Origin: JAEYOM01 sp036260935
GTDB taxonomy: Bacteria > Bacillota > Clostridia > Acetivibrionales > DTU013
DNA: 64,000 bases
Direction: 5' to 3'
NCBI GenBank assembly: GCA_036260935.1
Contig: DATALQ010000023.1
Span: forward strand, 1 to 64,000
Part shown: in pieces, positions 25,685-35,099 of the stretch
How positions within the stretch are numbered: the stretch's first letter is position 1
How the letters are laid out: each line of letters starts with the position of its first letter
Translations under genes and position numbers: made by a program
Notes under the pieces: generated by a model
Seen by the model: the letters and a program-made list of their open reading frames with translations, nothing else
The model's database searches: none
What the model was told of the DNA's origin: nothing

Positions 25685-27595
25685 CTATTGTTTTATAACT
25701 TTGACGCTCGTGGTAACCCCCGCAAGCGCCGCATTCAGATCCCTTTCGGCTGACATATCGAATACGGGTACGCCATGGATGTTGAAATGAACGCGCCGTA
25801 TCCCTGTACATCTCAGGTTGCTTTTCAGGGACTCCTGGGCATGGTAGGCGATCATAAGCCCGTTATTTTCATCAATATAAAAAGTGTTGTGACCGGGACC
25901 ATATTCATCTCTGACGGAATAATAGGACAGGACGGGCGCGCTGCTCTTCGTCCAGTTGTCCGGATTGAGCAGATCGTCCCCCTTCCTGGCCGTCAGCAAG
26001 CCCAGGACATACGTGTAACCTCCCGCTGCGCCCCCCGAGTATGTAATGTATATATGATCGTCGGTTACTATGGCATAAGGTCCTTCGTTATTGATAGTGC
26101 GCATGTTGTTTTCCCAGCCGTACAGCGGCCTCGAGATTAGAACAGGCTCGCTCGTGAGCCGCCAGGGCTCGGCAGGATCGATTGAAGCGATATACAGCAT
26201 GGAGCCGGAATCGTCCGCGGAGCTTATGCCGCTTTTCCAAATCCGGTAAGACCACATCAGGTAGGATATTTCATTTGCTTCGAAATATGTCATATCGAGT
26301 GTAATGCCTTCCGTTGTGAGATATGAACCGTCGGATTTTATTACGCGGACCGGTGCTTCCCAACTGTCTGGATCGATGATACTGCCGTACTTTTTCAATT
26401 TCATGACGTGTGATTGCGGCCCCCATATCTTGCCTCCGACCGCAAAGAAAATATAGAGCTCATCTCTGACCATATGGAATTCAGGCGCCCAGAAGGTCTG
26501 AACGAACCCTTTGGCTTCGTCCCTGCCCAATATCAGATATTCCCTGACTCCTTTATCAAAAAGACCGGAAACCGTGTCGGCCTCGCGCACATACAAACCG
26601 ACATCATCAAGATTGTCGTTTGTGGCTATAAAATAATACCTGCCGTTCCACTTCAGAATATCCGGGTCGGCATAGCCCGAAGCCAGCGGAAATTTGTAAA
26701 CCTTCTGCGTCACAGTGCCGGAAATCTCATATATGCCCGGTTTGTCGAAATCAATTTTGTCAGTATCCCATTCCACCTGTTTCAGTGCGGTGGAACCATC
26801 CGTATAAACCGCTGCTGCCGGCACTTTTCGAACATCCTCCGCAGATGCCGCAGTTATCAGTTCAGGAACCTTGACGGCCACATTCTCGAGAGGCGTCCAC
26901 CTTAGCATGAGTTCATCGCCAATCCTGCCGTCTATCTGCAGTATGTTGCCGTTAACGGCTCCTTCCGGACCGTCCGCCGAAGCTCTGTATGCGAATTCAA
27001 CACCCTTTCCGGCGGGTGATGCGCTGTCTATGGTGTTTACGCCGTTTACGCCGTTTATGCTGTTTATGCTGTTTATGCTGTTTACTCTGTTTATGCTGTC
27101 TGCGTCTTTTATGTCGGATAATGTGTTCCTGAAAATGCAGCCGTCGGAGTCCCGCCAATCGATCACATATGCCCTTGCGGAAAAATCATAGCTGCAGACG
27201 GCCTCCTGAACATAAGCGTCCCTGTGCAAATCGACAAGTCCGATCTCCCTGAATTGAATCAGATCCTCAGAAGTCCACAATACTAGCTTTCCCCTGCTCT
27301 CCTCATCGTCGCTGCCGTCGGCATTTATCCTGACGGCAATGATACCGAAGCTCCCGTCCGACATATGAAACAGGAACGGGCTTTTTAAAGCTTTTTCACA
27401 AATCGAATTATTAGGTGTGATGGTAGATGTAGCAAATAAAATCCCATAATTACTGTTCAGCGCCCGATAGTTTTTACCATCGTTACTGTAAGCGAAATGT
27501 GCGCTATACGCCAGGTGCGTGGAATATTCGCCGTCAACGGGAGTCCTGGTATAAACCAGGACATTCCCTTTTCTATTAACTTTTCCTTCAATCAT
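25685..27595 (-). CDS. Multidomain GH43-type protein with N-terminal propeller-like and Ig-like domains
   Basis: 636 residues. Residues ~1-160 resemble a beta-propeller half (LVLWTSEDLIQF, YVIDWRDSDG). A Ser/Ile/Asn tripeptide repeat follows at ~167-187, then an Ig-like Big_4-type domain at ~225-300 (VEWDTDKIDFDKPGIYEISG), then a GH43 five-bladed propeller from ~305 (SGYADPDILKWNGRYY, FWAPEFHMV) to the end. No signal peptide. It overlaps the upstream esterase gene by ATGA, so translation is coupled. Likely an alpha-L-arabinofuranosidase, arabinanase or beta-xylosidase. The N-terminal blades are unusual and could be a second, possibly inactive, GH43-like unit. Confidence 0.82.
   Translation of the reverse strand: MIEGKVNRKGNVLVYTRTPVDGEYSTHLAYSAHFAYSNDGKNYRALNSNYGILFATSTITPNNSICEKALKSPFLFHMSDGSFGIIAVRINADGSDDEESRGKLVLWTSEDLIQFREIGLVDLHRDAYVQEAVCSYDFSARAYVIDWRDSDGCIFRNTLSDIKDADSINRVNSINSINSINGVNGVNTIDSASPAGKGVEFAYRASADGPEGAVNGNILQIDGRIGDELMLRWTPLENVAVKVPELITAASAEDVRKVPAAAVYTDGSTALKQVEWDTDKIDFDKPGIYEISGTVTQKVYKFPLASGYADPDILKWNGRYYFIATNDNLDDVGLYVREADTVSGLFDKGVREYLILGRDEAKGFVQTFWAPEFHMVRDELYIFFAVGGKIWGPQSHVMKLKKYGSIIDPDSWEAPVRVIKSDGSYLTTEGITLDMTYFEANEISYLMWSYRIWKSGISSADDSGSMLYIASIDPAEPWRLTSEPVLISRPLYGWENNMRTINNEGPYAIVTDDHIYITYSGGAAGGYTYVLGLLTARKGDDLLNPDNWTKSSAPVLSYYSVRDEYGPGHNTFYIDENNGLMIAYHAQESLKSNLRCTGIRRVHFNIHGVPVFDMSAERDLNAALAGVTTSVKVIKQ
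27035..27097 (-). repeat. 9-bp tandem repeat inside the GH43 linker
   Basis: Seven head-to-tail 9-bp units (GTTTATGCT and close variants on the plus strand). On the coding strand they encode (S/R/G)-(I/V)-N tripeptides between the N-terminal and Ig-like domains. Unit length is a multiple of three, so copy number could change without breaking the frame. Confidence 0.85.
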
Positions 27596-29550
27596 TTATC
27601 TCTGCCGCCTGTTCCATCGTATTCTTTTACCGCCCGTTCCATCTCATTTTCCAATACCTGCTCCGTCGTGAAGGGCGAAGCCGGCAAACCCTCACGGTTA
27701 TAGAGGTTGGCGCCTTCAGGATTATCAGCCCAGGCGTACCTTGCATATACGGGTTTTGCAACCCCGTCAGCCCATACTACGACGCGGTCCCCCTCTATGC
27801 TGGCCTTCGCCGCAAGGAATACCTTGTCAACGCCAGCTATTTCGAAGTGCCCAGGCCTTTTTCCGTCGCCTGTCACCAATCCGCCGCCAATATGACTGAA
27901 AGACAGCACTATCCGGCAGCCATCTCTTTCCGCCGACTCGAACAAGGGGCCAAAAGCAATCACGGTCTCATCTCCGTAGGCGATTTTCCGGGCAGCAAGT
28001 GCCAGCCTGTTTCCGACATCCTTTTTATTTCTTGGATGTACATCGTTCCATTCCCCTATATCAATCGTTACAGCCATTCCAGTGACCGGCACGTCAAGCG
28101 TTCTGCGCTGTGCCTCCCTCAATGCAGCCCAGTTTCCTACGGAAGGCCCGTTTCGCTCTCCGAAGTTGGGAAGCTGGACGTAGATGAAGGGAAAATCGCC
28201 CTGGCCCCACTTCCTTCTCCAGTCGTATATCAAGGCCCTGAACAGTTCCTCGTATTCCTCGGGCTTTTTGGTGTTGGATTCGCCCTGGTACCAGATTACA
28301 CCTTTGACAGCGTAGTTTATTACGGGTGAAAGCATGCCGTTATAAAGGCCTGACGGCTTCCACATTACGAATACGGGTTCGGGGGCAGGCTCGCTTTGAG
28401 CGCCTATTTTGCACTGCCACTCGCCGCTCAGGTCTATGACACGGTCTCCGATATGCAGTTCGTACGGCTTACCCTTGTAGAAACCGCCCCGGGCGGAGCT
28501 GTTGACTACCCTGACCGCGATGGTGTTTTTCCCTTCCTTCAGCAAGCCCTCCGGTATATCGTATTTTCTGGGTATATACTGCATGGGCATGGAACCAACC
28601 ATAGTACCGTTGATGTAAAGCGTATCCTCATCGATCACATTTCCGAAGAGTATTTTCGCCGGTTCTCCATTAAGCGGGAAAGGTATCTCGATTTCCTTCC
28701 GGAACCAGACAACGCCGTAGATTGTGCCCAGGCCTTCCTCGTCCCAGTAGGAAGGGATTTTAGCATTCCGCCAGTCGGACGTGTCGTAATCGGCAGCATA
28801 GAAGGGCTTCCTGCCTTCAGCCAGTCCAATATCGGCCTTGTCTATATGACGGTGCCAATTCTCGCTGTCCGTCTGATCCTTTTTATTGAGAGCATTAATG
28901 TAATTCTTGTCCTTCAGCTTTTGCGCCATTTCATGATAATCCGGAAATTGCACAAGGGCGTCCCCGCTTAGCCAGGCTTCCGCAGGTGACCCGCCCTGAC
29001 TGGCATTGATCAGGCCTATCGGAACGTGATACCGCTCAAAAAGCCTTTCTGCAAAGAAATAGCCCGCAGCAGTGAAGTTCAATATGCTTTCAGGGTTCAA
29101 AGCCTCCCAGCTTCCGGATTCGAGATCTGCCTGAGGTTTTTCAAAGTCATATCTTATCGGAACCAGTAACTGACGGATGGAATCGTTGTGAGCCTTTGCT
29201 ATTTCATCCGGGTATACGTCCCTGAGTGAAAACATCCTCATTTCCATGTTGGACTGGCCTGAACACACCCATACGTCGCCCAGAAGCAGGTTTTTTACGG
29301 TGAGCCTTTCGGCGCCGTTCCCGGACTCTATTGTCATTTCATGGGGTCCGCCTGCATCTCCGGTATAAAGTACTGTCTGCCATTCACCGTCTGCATTGGC
29401 GGCGGCGCCATAGGCCTTGCCGCCGAAACGGACTGTAATGGTTTCTCCCGCCGGCGCCCAACCCCATACCTTAACCTTTGCGTTTCTCTGTATCACCATG
29501 CCGTCGCTTATCAGGCGGGGCAATCTGATTTTGGACTGATTCTCTGTCAT
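27592..29550 (-). CDS. SASA-family acetylesterase (sialate O-acetylesterase-like)
   Basis: 652 residues. SGNH-type catalytic serine S100 in CSGQSNMEM, second block VKGVIWYQGESNT, and the Asp/His pair in the DVHPRNK region. A jelly-roll-like insertion lies at ~220-370 (WFRKEIEIP, EGKNTIAVRVVNSS). No signal peptide. Members of this family deacetylate sialic acid or, more relevantly here, acetylated xylo-oligosaccharides. GGGGAG precedes the ATG. The stop overlaps the GH43 start by four bases. Confidence 0.88.
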   Translation of the reverse strand: MTENQSKIRLPRLISDGMVIQRNAKVKVWGWAPAGETITVRFGGKAYGAAANADGEWQTVLYTGDAGGPHEMTIESGNGAERLTVKNLLLGDVWVCSGQSNMEMRMFSLRDVYPDEIAKAHNDSIRQLLVPIRYDFEKPQADLESGSWEALNPESILNFTAAGYFFAERLFERYHVPIGLINASQGGSPAEAWLSGDALVQFPDYHEMAQKLKDKNYINALNKKDQTDSENWHRHIDKADIGLAEGRKPFYAADYDTSDWRNAKIPSYWDEEGLGTIYGVVWFRKEIEIPFPLNGEPAKILFGNVIDEDTLYINGTMVGSMPMQYIPRKYDIPEGLLKEGKNTIAVRVVNSSARGGFYKGKPYELHIGDRVIDLSGEWQCKIGAQSEPAPEPVFVMWKPSGLYNGMLSPVINYAVKGVIWYQGESNTKKPEEYEELFRALIYDWRRKWGQGDFPFIYVQLPNFGERNGPSVGNWAALREAQRRTLDVPVTGMAVTIDIGEWNDVHPRNKKDVGNRLALAARKIAYGDETVIAFGPLFESAERDGCRIVLSFSHIGGGLVTGDGKRPGHFEIAGVDKVFLAAKASIEGDRVVVWADGVAKPVYARYAWADNPEGANLYNREGLPASPFTTEQVLENEMERAVKEYDGTGGRDK

Positions 29551-29573
29551 CTGCTCCCCACTTCCAATCCTAT

Positions 29574-31766
29574 CTATTTTGCGTATGAATCATATATGCG
29601 GTTTCTTCTCGCGCGTTCCTCCGGACTCAGTTTCTGCGCATCCGCGATCTCATAGCCGCCAAATGTATCATATAGCCTCGACGAAGGGTCGACCTCCACA
29701 AAAGTAACCCAGGGCAGCCAGTGGTAGTGGCTTTGCAGTACCTGGAAAGTAAAGTTGCCGGCTTCGTGGCCCAGTCCAGGCATGATATATCCAATACTGC
29801 CATCCACGTCGCTGGACTGCCGAGTGTTTTTGTGTATGAACTCGGCAAAATCGAGGTAATGCTCATCGCCGGTAATTACATAAAGCCTGTAGTAGGTATA
29901 TGCGCAGGCGGCCATATACACATCGGCGCCCCCGCCTATCGTAATGATGCTCTGCCCGCTGATGGAATACTTGTTGAAAGGATGCTTCTGATGGGGCGCA
30001 ATAACCGGGAATTTCCATGCGTAGGTCCAGGTTTCGGTATAATCGGCGGCGCCAATAGCACCTTCCAGCCATTTATCCTCGCCTGTCAGGTCATAAAGGG
30101 CAAGGAAGCCGAACAAAGCATAGATACCGGCCTCTTTGTCCTGTATATCCGTGTTGTCACAGGTGCCTCCCCTGTATTCCAGGTTCGGGTAGGCGTTTTC
30201 AAAGGACCATTCGCCGGCCTTTATGGCTGCCGTCTTATACCTTTCGTCGCCCGTCACAAGATAGAACTGTACCAGGAAACGGATTGGGCTCGGAGTGTTC
30301 GACTTGGAGTCCATGCGAATGGAGCTGTCGGTATTGTAAGATCTGTAAAAGCTGCCGTCTTTATTTTGAATACTTACGAGCCAATCTGCGGTCTTTCTGC
30401 AGAATTCCAGCCAGCGAGGCCGCTCGTCGCCCTTCCTGTGCATATATAGATATGAATCCAGAATTGCCTCGATGCCGTCGGCCAGCATGCGGACATAGTG
30501 GGGATAAGGCTCGAAACCCTCTATGTTCGGATTGTAGCACATGTACGGCAAGCCGGATTCCGTCATTGCCGTCCTCACCCAGAAATCGATGACGTTCAAG
30601 CCCTTTTCAAAGGCTTCCGGCACGTTTTCCTTGTCGCCGTAACGCAGCAGCTGATAGCCAATACCGGGCTGCTGCCCGACAAAACCGAACTGGTAGGACA
30701 TGCTGGAGAGATCCATGTCGGGCAGCTGGCATGCAAAAGGTAAACCGTACGAATCACCGTACTGCCTCGTGTATTTGGTGAAAATCTTCATGCAGTCGTG
30801 GAAATAGCGCGCGTTATCCACCTCGAACAAATTGTCGCGCATCCGGTCATACGTAACACGCCAGACATCCCTCATCATATTCTGGAAGCTATCGTAATGC
30901 CCTAAGTTCACAGACACAGCGTAATTCTGTTCAAAGCCTGCTTCCACAGGATGGTTCACTCTCTGAAGCGTCTTTACTTTATTTTTGAAGTCCAGGCCGC
31001 CGTAATGGTTTCTTCCCGGCATCTGTCCCTGCGCACCCGGGTATACATAATCGATGGACAGTCCGTCGGTCTTCGTTTCGATATCCTTACGCACGGCAAA
31101 ACCGTAATACTGATAGTTCAGCGTCCGGCTTTCCGGTTTGCTCATGCCGATCGCTCCGATGGTAAACAGGGGATCGGCACTGTTTTCAGAATATATCAGG
31201 TTCGTATTGCGCAACGTCACATCTGCTGCCCAGCGTGAGAGAGCAGCGGTTTCTCCCGATGCTATGTTCTGCATCGCAAAAAGGGGCAGAGCATAACCGG
31301 TCTCCATATGCCAGAAGTATTCACAGTCCAGATCCCGTCCAAAGGAGTTTTCCGGTGAAAACTGGTTCTGCCGGTACCAGACGCCCGGCGCAAAACAGTT
31401 ATAGGCGTGGGTATCGTCGGATTCTACCATTGTCAGCGATATTTTCGTTGAAAAGCCGAGGTCGTCTCCCGCCTTCAGGACCTTGACATTCCTGCTTATC
31501 CTGAAGCCCTCTCCAGTCGCTTCGTAAACGTCGGCAAAGGCGAATTCCGAACCGTACGGCGAGGTCAGAACTCCTTTCGCCAGGATTTTACCGCCTGCGT
31601 CGGTAATTTCATCGTAAGCCTTGTCGTAGAACTCACTGATGACAGATGGTGTCTTTACCATGACAAACATAGGTCGTCTGTTGAAATATAAACGTTTACC
31701 GTCCTTGATAACCTCAAGTCCGCCATTGCTGAAGCTAAGGGTATAATTGCCGTATGCCAGTTCCAT
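29574..31766 (-). CDS. Large putative glycosidase, six-hairpin (alpha/alpha)6 type, family unassigned
   Basis: 730 residues. The first ~300 residues look like a beta-sandwich (LAYGNYTLSFSNGG, GEGFRISRNVKVL). From ~330 the sequence is rich in helices with repeated W/Y/H pairs (FWVRTAMTESGLPYMCYNPN, WLVSIQNKDGSFYRSYN, ETWTYAWKFPV), as in six-hairpin glycosidases or lyases. The start at 31766 (MELAYGNYT) has AGGAGG directly upstream; the frame to 31850 has no ribosome site. No signal peptide. I cannot place it in a GH or PL family by eye; a rhamnosidase, unsaturated uronidase or epimerase-like role is possible. Its place in the operon supports an oligosaccharide substrate. Confidence 0.7.
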   Translation of the reverse strand: MELAYGNYTLSFSNGGLEVIKDGKRLYFNRRPMFVMVKTPSVISEFYDKAYDEITDAGGKILAKGVLTSPYGSEFAFADVYEATGEGFRISRNVKVLKAGDDLGFSTKISLTMVESDDTHAYNCFAPGVWYRQNQFSPENSFGRDLDCEYFWHMETGYALPLFAMQNIASGETAALSRWAADVTLRNTNLIYSENSADPLFTIGAIGMSKPESRTLNYQYYGFAVRKDIETKTDGLSIDYVYPGAQGQMPGRNHYGGLDFKNKVKTLQRVNHPVEAGFEQNYAVSVNLGHYDSFQNMMRDVWRVTYDRMRDNLFEVDNARYFHDCMKIFTKYTRQYGDSYGLPFACQLPDMDLSSMSYQFGFVGQQPGIGYQLLRYGDKENVPEAFEKGLNVIDFWVRTAMTESGLPYMCYNPNIEGFEPYPHYVRMLADGIEAILDSYLYMHRKGDERPRWLEFCRKTADWLVSIQNKDGSFYRSYNTDSSIRMDSKSNTPSPIRFLVQFYLVTGDERYKTAAIKAGEWSFENAYPNLEYRGGTCDNTDIQDKEAGIYALFGFLALYDLTGEDKWLEGAIGAADYTETWTYAWKFPVIAPHQKHPFNKYSISGQSIITIGGGADVYMAACAYTYYRLYVITGDEHYLDFAEFIHKNTRQSSDVDGSIGYIMPGLGHEAGNFTFQVLQSHYHWLPWVTFVEVDPSSRLYDTFGGYEIADAQKLSPEERARRNRIYDSYAK

Positions 31767-31856
31767 AATATTCCTCCTGTATTCTGTGCTAATACCTGTC
31801 AAATATTTATAACCAGAATGCGCTCCATCCTCAGATATAAGTACTGCCAAAGGCTG

Positions 31857-33143
31857 CTATACGATATGGCACGCCTTTTTCAGATTTTCGACAAGCTCGA
31901 AAAGCCAATCTTTAAGTTCCTCCGTATCGGGATCCGGCTGACGGCGGTATGCTGCAACCTTCGCCGTAGGAGGATACGCCATTGGAACAAGTTCTCCCGC
32001 CTCCAGCAAATTGGAGGCGTATTCGCACAGTTCCAATATCTCAGCTGCGTCATTGCTATGATCTGTACGGTTATGCCTTCGTGTATCCGTCATAAGCAGA
32101 TCTACCCGACGGATCAGATCGGACACATAGTTTTCCTGATTGACGTCCGGACGAATGATGCCTTCCCCGCGGTTTCGATAAAATCCGAATAATGCAGCCA
32201 CTATGGAAGGATCCCGGATAGTTCCGTCGGGATATACAATGCCATGAACACGATTCCAGCCGTCGTTACCTATCATCAGCTCGAACAGATACCATCCGAA
32301 CCCGTATTCCTTAAGCATTTCCAGTGTCATGTCATAAGGATTTGCACGGCAGAGGCAGCAGGTTTCATTATTTACTACTGGTTTGCCGTACTTTTCCCCA
32401 AGGGCTTTAGCCATATCGTATATCCTGCGCATGCGTCCCCTTGTCGCCGAATAATCATGAAACAGTATGATGTCGACCAGTTCGGCAGTCCCGCTCGGTT
32501 CCAGCTCGAATATGAAAATGTTGCCCACTCCGATATCATGTTTCGGATCCCTGGTTTTTACATACCTGCAGAAATGCCTCACAATTTCCCATACCCGTTC
32601 CTGGTTTCCGCGCAGGGTTTCCATATCGGGCTTGCTGCGGAAGGTATGGTAATATTCAGGTTCGTCGTCATACCATGTGATCCAGTTGTCATGGTAGCCC
32701 GGTTCATTCGATATATCCCAGAACAGCAGACCGGGTTCCTCCCCGATTGCGGCAAGCAGGTCGTCGAAATATTTTTCGCCGAGTACCCAACAGCTCCTGT
32801 CCAGGATTGTTTTGGGAAGAGGCGAAAGTTTATTCTCCTGCTGCGGGAGCGGTTCATAATCCTCGGGAATGAACCGGAAACCGTGATATATTATAGGTGT
32901 CGTTGAAATATGATGCTTCCAGGCAGTTTGGATAAAGTCCCTTACATTGGCAAGAAACTTTGCCTTGTCCTTCAAATAGCAGGAGTAGGTAAGAAATATC
33001 CGGGCACTATTGAGCCCAAGCCGCTCGGCATAACCCATTTCACGGTCTACAACAGCATGATCGTAATCCTCCCAGAAGTTTACATCAGTCCACACATTAC
33101 CCTGCGTATAGTTGAAACCGCGCAAATAACTGTAATCTTTCAT
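31857..33143 (-). CDS. Clan GH-A glycosidase (GH5-like)
   Basis: 428 residues, TIM-barrel enzyme. Putative acid/base E147 in DISNEPGYHDN and nucleophile E260 in VNNETCC; YLRGFNYTQGNVWTDVNFW near the N-terminus and a C-terminal helical tail. No signal peptide. GGAGGGG precedes the ATG. Similar cytoplasmic GH5-like proteins are often unassigned. Its context with GH51, GH39 and GH43 enzymes suggests an exo-type role on plant oligosaccharides. Confidence 0.8.
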   Translation of the reverse strand: MKDYSYLRGFNYTQGNVWTDVNFWEDYDHAVVDREMGYAERLGLNSARIFLTYSCYLKDKAKFLANVRDFIQTAWKHHISTTPIIYHGFRFIPEDYEPLPQQENKLSPLPKTILDRSCWVLGEKYFDDLLAAIGEEPGLLFWDISNEPGYHDNWITWYDDEPEYYHTFRSKPDMETLRGNQERVWEIVRHFCRYVKTRDPKHDIGVGNIFIFELEPSGTAELVDIILFHDYSATRGRMRRIYDMAKALGEKYGKPVVNNETCCLCRANPYDMTLEMLKEYGFGWYLFELMIGNDGWNRVHGIVYPDGTIRDPSIVAALFGFYRNRGEGIIRPDVNQENYVSDLIRRVDLLMTDTRRHNRTDHSNDAAEILELCEYASNLLEAGELVPMAYPPTAKVAAYRRQPDPDTEELKDWLFELVENLKKACHIV

Positions 33144-33164
33144 TGTTTCCCCTCCTGAATTCGA

Positions 33165-35075
33165 TCAGTTCTTTTTTCTGGGGTCAATGCTGAAACGTAA
33201 GCTGTCTCCCCTCAAGCCGGCAAATGGTCCGGCTGTTCTAAAACCGCCGCTCGCATTGCCGAAATAGTCCGTGCTTACTTTTTCATCCGCCTTTACTTCG
33301 GAAAGCTCTTTCCCGTATGATATCGACATCGTCAGATCGCTGCTGTCGATGCTTATATCCATATTGCAGGTGCAGCCGGTTTTATCGAATCCGCAGAATT
33401 CCTGCCAGGTCGGCAGATCCAGGCACATTTCCGGCTCGGGGTACATTACGCGTAGAAACCCTCCGGGCATCTTCGAATAAGCATTCCCCTCGGCCGCATT
33501 ATGTTCGTTCGGCAGTATGATGGCAGCGTCCCCGCACTCGTAGAACAGGTTATTGAAGAACTTATTCTCTCTCGACGTTCCGCCGCGTTTTATCATAAGA
33601 CGGAAGGCCACTACCTTTGCAAAAAATCCCGACATATTGCATTTGCCGATGAGATTGTTTACTATTCTGAGTCTGTCCGTGCCCTCCAGGTAAATGCCGT
33701 AACCGTTTTTGATTCCCGTTTCGGTATTCTTGTACCAGCCGGAGGAGCCGGGCTCTGCCGTTAAGGCATTTCTGTCGTACCTGCCTTCGACATTCCAGAT
33801 TATATTGTTGTCGATGAGGTTTTCTACATCGCGCGTGCACTCGATGAATATATGTTCCCTTGAATCGATGCCGTCGAGGAACAGGTTGGACGTTATTCTG
33901 TTGTTCCCGTTACCGACGTCCATCCACAGTGCGTCGCAGCCATAGCATTCCCTTATTATGTTACGGCGTATCAGCGAATCTACGCAGTTGTGCACCTTGA
34001 TGCCTCCCGCTTCCCAGGAAAGCTCCATGCGCTGCCAGCCCGTGCCTGTGATCAGGTTATCCTCAATAAGCACATTTTTTACAAACATTCCCGCAATGCC
34101 GCATACACCGACATCTCTGATCGTATTGCGCCGGATTATGGTATTTCCGATCTGCTGGCCCTCGAAGTGTTCATGATGCCAGCATTCATTGCCGCAATCT
34201 ATTCCTGTCGCATTCGACCAGTCTATGGTGCAGTCCTCGATTATCCAATGGTGGCCGCGGTAGCAGGAAAGAGAGCCTCTTTGCGGAACCGGCGCTCCGG
34301 TAGCCGCGTGGGCCATTGTCAGACCCTTTACCTTTATATAGGACAGGAACGGCACCTTCGGCGCAAAGCATTGCTCGCGGTTACTAAGCTCTATGGTATG
34401 GTTTCTGGGATCGTCGTCTCCCGACAGACGGATATGCACCTTCTGGCCGTTTGCCTCCACCCAGTATGCATTTTCGTTTTCACTCAGCATGTAATAAAGA
34501 GGCATCTGCTTCATGGGTTTGCCGTCTACGAATACCATTCCCCTTCTGTTCAGGTAGGTTGTCATATCGGTCTTGTCATATTCGATGAACAGCCTGTCAT
34601 GCAGAATGTTTACGGCACAGAAGGGGTTATAGCCCTTGAAATCCTCGGGATCCAATACTATCTCCCATACTTTTATACCGCTGACATCAACGGTGCTTGG
34701 GCCGAAGCCTCTGACAAGCCTCCAGCCTACGCTGGGGTTAAAGCTTTTCACCTCTACGGAGGCCTTTATTACTACTTCCTCGCCGTTGAAGGCTTCGTAG
34801 CTTATCATTCTTTCGGGGCTCTCTCCGCCCATGGCGGGCTGTACTGTTTCACGATATGTCCCGCCGTGTACAAGCACCCTCGTTCCCGGAGTTGCCGCCT
34901 GAGCCGCTGCGTTGATCGTCTTATACGGTTTCAAAGCCGAGCCCTCGTTGCTGTCGGACGCCTGCGGGTTTTTACAGTCTACATGCAGTTCACGGTCGTA
35001 TTTCTGCGGGATTTCCCAGAATTCGAACATCTGGCCGTTGGGAAGAAGCGCAGTAAGATCTGTCTTTTCCGTCAT
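33165..35075 (-). CDS. Right-handed parallel beta-helix protein (pectate-lyase-like fold)
   Basis: 636 residues. The N-terminal part (HVDCKNPQASDSNEGSALKPYKTINAA is the start of a DUF1565-like block, with VLVHGGTYRE) leads into many short beta-helix coils rich in Asn and Ile (IRRNTIRDVGVCG, LIEDNLITGTG, IRRNIIRECYGCDA). The C-terminal part has a beta-domain with Cys. The start at 35075 (MTEKTD) is preferred because AAAGGA is eight to nine bases upstream; the ATG at 35084 overlaps the ribosome site. No signal peptide, unusual for this fold. Possible lyase, epimerase or exo-glycosidase on pectic or arabinan oligosaccharides. Confidence 0.82.
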   Translation of the reverse strand: MTEKTDLTALLPNGQMFEFWEIPQKYDRELHVDCKNPQASDSNEGSALKPYKTINAAAQAATPGTRVLVHGGTYRETVQPAMGGESPERMISYEAFNGEEVVIKASVEVKSFNPSVGWRLVRGFGPSTVDVSGIKVWEIVLDPEDFKGYNPFCAVNILHDRLFIEYDKTDMTTYLNRRGMVFVDGKPMKQMPLYYMLSENENAYWVEANGQKVHIRLSGDDDPRNHTIELSNREQCFAPKVPFLSYIKVKGLTMAHAATGAPVPQRGSLSCYRGHHWIIEDCTIDWSNATGIDCGNECWHHEHFEGQQIGNTIIRRNTIRDVGVCGIAGMFVKNVLIEDNLITGTGWQRMELSWEAGGIKVHNCVDSLIRRNIIRECYGCDALWMDVGNGNNRITSNLFLDGIDSREHIFIECTRDVENLIDNNIIWNVEGRYDRNALTAEPGSSGWYKNTETGIKNGYGIYLEGTDRLRIVNNLIGKCNMSGFFAKVVAFRLMIKRGGTSRENKFFNNLFYECGDAAIILPNEHNAAEGNAYSKMPGGFLRVMYPEPEMCLDLPTWQEFCGFDKTGCTCNMDISIDSSDLTMSISYGKELSEVKADEKVSTDYFGNASGGFRTAGPFAGLRGDSLRFSIDPRKKN

Positions 35076-35099
35076 TTTTTTCATCCTTTCAGAAGTAAA

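Noticed and set aside
27035..27097. Intergenic satellite
   Set aside because: It lies inside the GH43 coding frame and all units are multiples of three.
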